A stretch of DNA of 64,000 nucleotides from Peteryoungia algae (GTDB taxonomy: Bacteria > Pseudomonadota > Alphaproteobacteria > Rhizobiales > Rhizobiaceae): contig NZ_CP128477.1 in the NCBI RefSeq assembly GCF_030369675.1, forward strand, positions 186,001 to 250,000. The letters are read 5' to 3'. Positions 61,046 to 64,000 of the stretch are shown in pieces. Positions within the stretch are counted from its first letter, which is position 1. Every line of letters begins with the position of its first letter. Below the pieces are notes generated by a model. It made no database searches and was not told where the DNA came from. It saw nothing but the letters and a program-made list of their open reading frames with translations. Position numbers and translations under genes: made by a program.

Positions 61046-61831
61046 TCAGATCGAATGGGCCGCCCCGCCATCGACGCGCAGCATGGTTCCGGTGACGTAA
61101 CTGGCCGGGACCGAGCAGAGGAAGGCGGCGGCGGCGGCGAATTCCTCGACCTTTCCCAGCCTCTGGGCGGGGATCGACTTGACCGAGGAGGCGCGGACCT
61201 CGTCGAGGCTGCGTCCGGTGCGCTTGGCATTGGCGCCATCCAGTTCGTCGATCCGGTCCGTATGGATGCGGCCTGGCAGCAACATGTTGGCGGTGACGCC
61301 GTAGGATGCGAGTTCGGAGGACAGTGTCTTGTTCCAGCCGACAAGGGCGCCGCGCAAGGTGTTTGAGAGCGCCAGATTGGGGATCGGCTCGAAGACGCCC
61401 GACGAGGCGACAGTCAGGATGCGGCCAAAGCCTTGCGTCTTCATCAGCGGCGTGAGCGCATTGGTGAGCGTGATGACGCGCACGACCATGGACTGGAAGA
61501 AGTTGTAGAGCTTTTCGGCGTCCATCTCCTCGGCCGTGCCGGGCGTCGGGCCACCGGTATTGTTGACGAGGATGTCGATGCCACCAAGTGTATGGTGCAC
61601 TGCCTGCAGCATCTGATCGACGAAATGGGCGTCGGCGAGGTCCGCCACCACGTAATCCGCCTTGCCGCCGGCAGCCTTGATGGCGTCGACATTCGCCTTC
61701 AGCTTGTCCTCGGTGCGTCCGCAGATGAGCACGTGTGCGCCTTCTGCTGCGAGCGCTTTCGCGATGCCGAGGCCGAGGCCGCGCGATGCGGCGAGAACGA
61801 GAGCGCGCTTGCCGGAAATACCGAGATCCAT
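61046..61831 (-). CDS. SDR-family oxidoreductase with non-standard catalytic site
   Basis: A 261-residue Rossmann protein resembling beta-ketoacyl reductases. The nucleotide motif is AASRGLGLGIAK, and VNNTGG replaces NNAG. Ser of the catalytic triad is in TVASSGVFEPI, but the Tyr-x-x-x-Lys motif is not found: the expected place reads LALSNTLRGALVGWNK. This matches a known SDR subgroup lacking the classic tetrad. The product ends in GTMLRVDGGAAHSI. Substrate unknown. Confidence 0.87.
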   Translation of the reverse strand: MDLGISGKRALVLAASRGLGLGIAKALAAEGAHVLICGRTEDKLKANVDAIKAAGGKADYVVADLADAHFVDQMLQAVHHTLGGIDILVNNTGGPTPGTAEEMDAEKLYNFFQSMVVRVITLTNALTPLMKTQGFGRILTVASSGVFEPIPNLALSNTLRGALVGWNKTLSSELASYGVTANMLLPGRIHTDRIDELDGANAKRTGRSLDEVRASSVKSIPAQRLGKVEEFAAAAAFLCSVPASYVTGTMLRVDGGAAHSI

Positions 61832-61923
61832 GATGGTGTCCTTGTCTGATGCATTGTGTCTTCGCGCACTCTATCGAGCGAGGCCGCTGACCGGAACCCC
61901 GACAATCAGCGCATGAACCGAAA

Positions 61924-63327
61924 TCAGAACGGCGCCTTGCCCGGGTTGAAGAGCATGACCGGATCGAGCATCACTTTTATCTGTCGGGCGAGCGCCTGTT
62001 TCACCGGATCGACATGGGCGAGATAGGCCAAGCGCTTGTCGAGCCCGACGCCGTGTTCGGCGGAGAAACTGCCACCCGATGACGTGATGCCGGCATAGAC
62101 GGCGGTTTCCGCAAGCGCCTTCAGGTCGATGGGCAAAAGGCCCGGGGCTGCAATGGCGATATGCAGATTTCCATCGGCGATATGGCCGTAGACATAGGCG
62201 TCGAGGCCGTTGCCGATGGCTGCGAGGCGTGCGGTGACATCAGCGACATAGACATCGAGCGAAGACGGCGGCATGGACACGTCGAAGGAGGGCGCGTTCG
62301 GGAAGGCCGCGAAGTAGAAGCCCGAATCTTCACGCAGATCCCAGAAGCGGCGCGCCTGGTCGGACGTCTGGGCGACGATCCCGCCTTTCAGATCCGCCTC
62401 TTCCCAGAGATCGGCGAGCGCTTCCTCGAGCTGCGCGGTCGCTGCGTCCGCGCTGTCGCCGGAGACTTCGACGAGCAGCACGGCGGCGTCCTCCTCCCGC
62501 CAGGAGAGGTCGAAACCCTTGAGGCTCGCATGATCGCGCACGTAGCGCGGCCACATCATCTCTGCGGCTTCGAGCTGAAGCGTCGGGTGCCGACGCAAGC
62601 ATGCAGCGACCTGCAGTGCACGGGCGGCATTCGCAACGCCGAGCAGAGCGACGGAGCGATGCGGCCGGATCGGTTCCACCCTCAGCACGACCCGCGTGAC
62701 GAAGCCGAAGGCGCCCTCGCTGCCGATGAAAAGCTGCTTGAGGTCGGGGCCGGCAGACACCTTGACCACCCGCGTCATATCGGAAAGGACCTCGCCCGTG
62801 GGCAGGACGACTTCGAGGCCGAGGATCTGGTGGCGCATCACGCCATTGCGGAAGGCGAGAATGCCGCCGGCATTGGTTGAGACCATGCCGCCGATCGTGG
62901 CCGAGCCACGCGAGCCGAGATCGATGCCGGTCGTCAGGCCATGCGGTGCGAGCGCCGCTTGAAGCGCTTCGAGCGTCACCCCGGAGCCCACCTCGACGGT
63001 TTCTTCTTCCGCGCGGATGGCGATGACCCGGTTGAGCCGGGCGCTGGACAGGATGACCTCTCCGGCACGGCTGACACTTCCCCCGACGAGGCCGCTCAGG
63101 CCACCCTGCGGAACGATCGCCACATGGTTGGCCCGGCACCAGGAAATCAGCGCGGCAGCCGCTTCCGTCGAGGCGGGCTGCGCCATCACCCTGGCGTCAA
63201 GGTTCGCCGGGTCTTCGCCGGGATGTCTGCCGGCAAGGGCATCGGGGCCGAGGATCCGCAGGTCCCGATGCAGGCCGTCAAGGGCGCGGGCGAGGTCTGT
63301 CGGTGAGAAGGTCGGATGCGAAGACAT
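61924..63327 (-). CDS. FAD-binding oxidoreductase (GlcD/D-lactate dehydrogenase-like)
   Basis: A 467-residue flavoprotein of the vanillyl-alcohol-oxidase type. The FAD domain contains NHVAIVPQGGLSGLVGGSVS and GSRGSATIGGMVSTNAGGIL, and the C-terminal cap ends SGGSFSAEHGVGLDKRLAYL, as in glycolate oxidase subunit GlcD and D-2-hydroxyacid dehydrogenases. It should oxidise a 2-hydroxy acid; which one is unknown. Downstream of the partial dehydrogenase on the same strand, it may share an operon with it and with the SDR gene. Confidence 0.9.
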   Translation of the reverse strand: MSSHPTFSPTDLARALDGLHRDLRILGPDALAGRHPGEDPANLDARVMAQPASTEAAAALISWCRANHVAIVPQGGLSGLVGGSVSRAGEVILSSARLNRVIAIRAEEETVEVGSGVTLEALQAALAPHGLTTGIDLGSRGSATIGGMVSTNAGGILAFRNGVMRHQILGLEVVLPTGEVLSDMTRVVKVSAGPDLKQLFIGSEGAFGFVTRVVLRVEPIRPHRSVALLGVANAARALQVAACLRRHPTLQLEAAEMMWPRYVRDHASLKGFDLSWREEDAAVLLVEVSGDSADAATAQLEEALADLWEEADLKGGIVAQTSDQARRFWDLREDSGFYFAAFPNAPSFDVSMPPSSLDVYVADVTARLAAIGNGLDAYVYGHIADGNLHIAIAAPGLLPIDLKALAETAVYAGITSSGGSFSAEHGVGLDKRLAYLAHVDPVKQALARQIKVMLDPVMLFNPGKAPF

Positions 63328-63419
63328 GCGGAGAGAGCCTGATCTGTTTGCGGCTTCTTCGCTGGAAAATCCGGTCGCCGCAAGTCATCCCGCTGTCATT
63401 CCAGACCTCTTCACGTCTC

Positions 63420-64000
63420 TCAGAGCTCTGCCGGAAAGCCCGGTGCGCGCAGGTCTGTGCCGGTCGCATCCTCCAGGAGCTTCACCACCTGCGATGACCA
63501 GGCGTCGCCGCCGTAAGCTGCGCGGGCACGGATGAAGGTCTGAAGCGCATGGGAGGCGAGGTCGAGCGGCACGCCGAAATCGCGGCCGAAGCCGAGCGCG
63601 AAGCCTAGATCCTTGACGGCGAGATCCATGGTAAAGTTGATGTTGTAGCTGCCGTTGAGGATCACCTGGCCCTCGGTCTCGTGCACGAAGCTGTTGCCCG
63701 AGGAGGCCTTGATGATGTTGAAGCCATCGGTGAGGTCTATGCCGCCCTTCTTCGCCAGCATCAGCGCCTCGCCGGTGGCAATGAGGTGGATGAAGGCGAG
63801 CATGTTGGTGATCACCTTGATCACCGAGGCCTTGCCGAGCGGGCCGGCGCGGAAGATCTGGTTGCCCATGGCCTGGAAGGCGGGGAGATGCAGGTCGTAG
63901 AGATCGCTGTCGCCGCCGATGATGACGGTGATCTCCCCGGACGCAGCCAGGTGGACGCCGCCGGTGACGGGAGATTCCAGCATGCGTACGCCGGCATCGG
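63420..64000 (-). CDS. 3-hydroxyisobutyrate dehydrogenase-like protein (partial)
   Basis: The 5' part lies beyond the window; the frame is open to base 64000. The visible part begins DAGVRMLESPVTGGVHLAAS and continues with GEITVIIGGD, GKASVIKVITNMLAFIHLIA and DLAVKDLGFALGFGRDFGV. These are the substrate-binding and helical domains of 3-hydroxyisobutyrate/6-phosphogluconate-type dehydrogenases, including the catalytic Lys region (GKASVIKVITN). The specific substrate is unknown. The NAD-binding domain is outside the window. Confidence 0.88.
   Translation of the reverse strand, partial: DAGVRMLESPVTGGVHLAASGEITVIIGGDSDLYDLHLPAFQAMGNQIFRAGPLGKASVIKVITNMLAFIHLIATGEALMLAKKGGIDLTDGFNIIKASSGNSFVHETEGQVILNGSYNINFTMDLAVKDLGFALGFGRDFGVPLDLASHALQTFIRARAAYGGDAWSSQVVKLLEDATGTDLRAPGFPAEL

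Noticed and set aside
1..64000. tRNA, rRNA, CRISPR or insertion sequence
   Set aside because: Reading both strands gave no cloverleaf with a conserved T-loop, no repeat-spacer array and no transposase or IS terminal repeats.

Overview
The window looks like a piece of chromosome from a high-GC alphaproteobacterium of the Rhizobiales, most likely Rhizobiaceae (Rhizobium/Agrobacterium/Sinorhizobium relatives). The main reasons are the gene order feuN-feuP-feuQ, then ccmIEFH, degP, a two-component pair, glnE, a PleC-like kinase and pepN, as in Sinorhizobium-type genomes; an RcGTA-type gene transfer agent cluster; and many GC-rich palindromic repeats of the rhizobial intergenic type. No rRNA, tRNA, CRISPR array, integrase or transposase was seen.

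Layout. 1-870: the end of a chemotaxis receptor and a GNAT acetyltransferase. 1247-4708: a copper-efflux module (P1B ATPase, CueR/HmrR regulator, CopZ-like chaperone) with two matching MerR-type promoters. 4878-7485: an AhpD-like protein, a membrane diguanylate cyclase and an AT-richer orphan gene. 7641-29588: a full set of gene-transfer-agent head, packaging and tail genes on the + strand. It is interrupted at gene junctions by host-type genes: a Dabb protein plus hydrolase/TetR pair, an antisense PAP2 phosphatase and an antisense MFS transporter. A lysozyme-like gene lies between terminase and portal and a holin-like gene follows the last tail gene. 29674-30517: a PrlF-YhaV toxin-antitoxin module. 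30632-32985: feuN-feuP-feuQ. 33109-37958: a lipoprotein, then the cytochrome c maturation operon behind an FNR/FixK box. 38420-42240: DegP protease and a two-component system. 42294-52164: glnE, a flippase, a PleC-like kinase and aminopeptidase N. 52673-64000: two transporters, several small unrecognised genes, an unusual uracil-DNA glycosylase-like protein, an Hsp70-like protein, a Ser-rich protein, an SDR with a non-standard active site, an FAD oxidoreductase and the C-terminal part of a 3-hydroxyisobutyrate-dehydrogenase-like protein.

How the parts work together. CueR would activate both copA and copZ from promoters with 19-bp spacers, so that chaperone and pump respond to copper together. 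In the GTA cluster, TerS/TerL package DNA through the portal into an HK97-type head, adaptor/stopper/terminator proteins join the head to a short tail, and the last four tail genes form the baseplate. The ATGA-type overlaps between many of these genes point to translational coupling. FeuN is expected to restrain FeuQ, which signals to FeuP. CcmI/E/F/H carry haem to apocytochromes, and the upstream box suggests oxygen control.

The strongest candidates for something unusual are the intact GTA cluster with embedded host genes and lysis genes, the 49-aa antisense gene and its flanking palindrome inside it, several unlisted small genes, and the divergent glycosylase. All calls come from reading the sequence; no database search was run.
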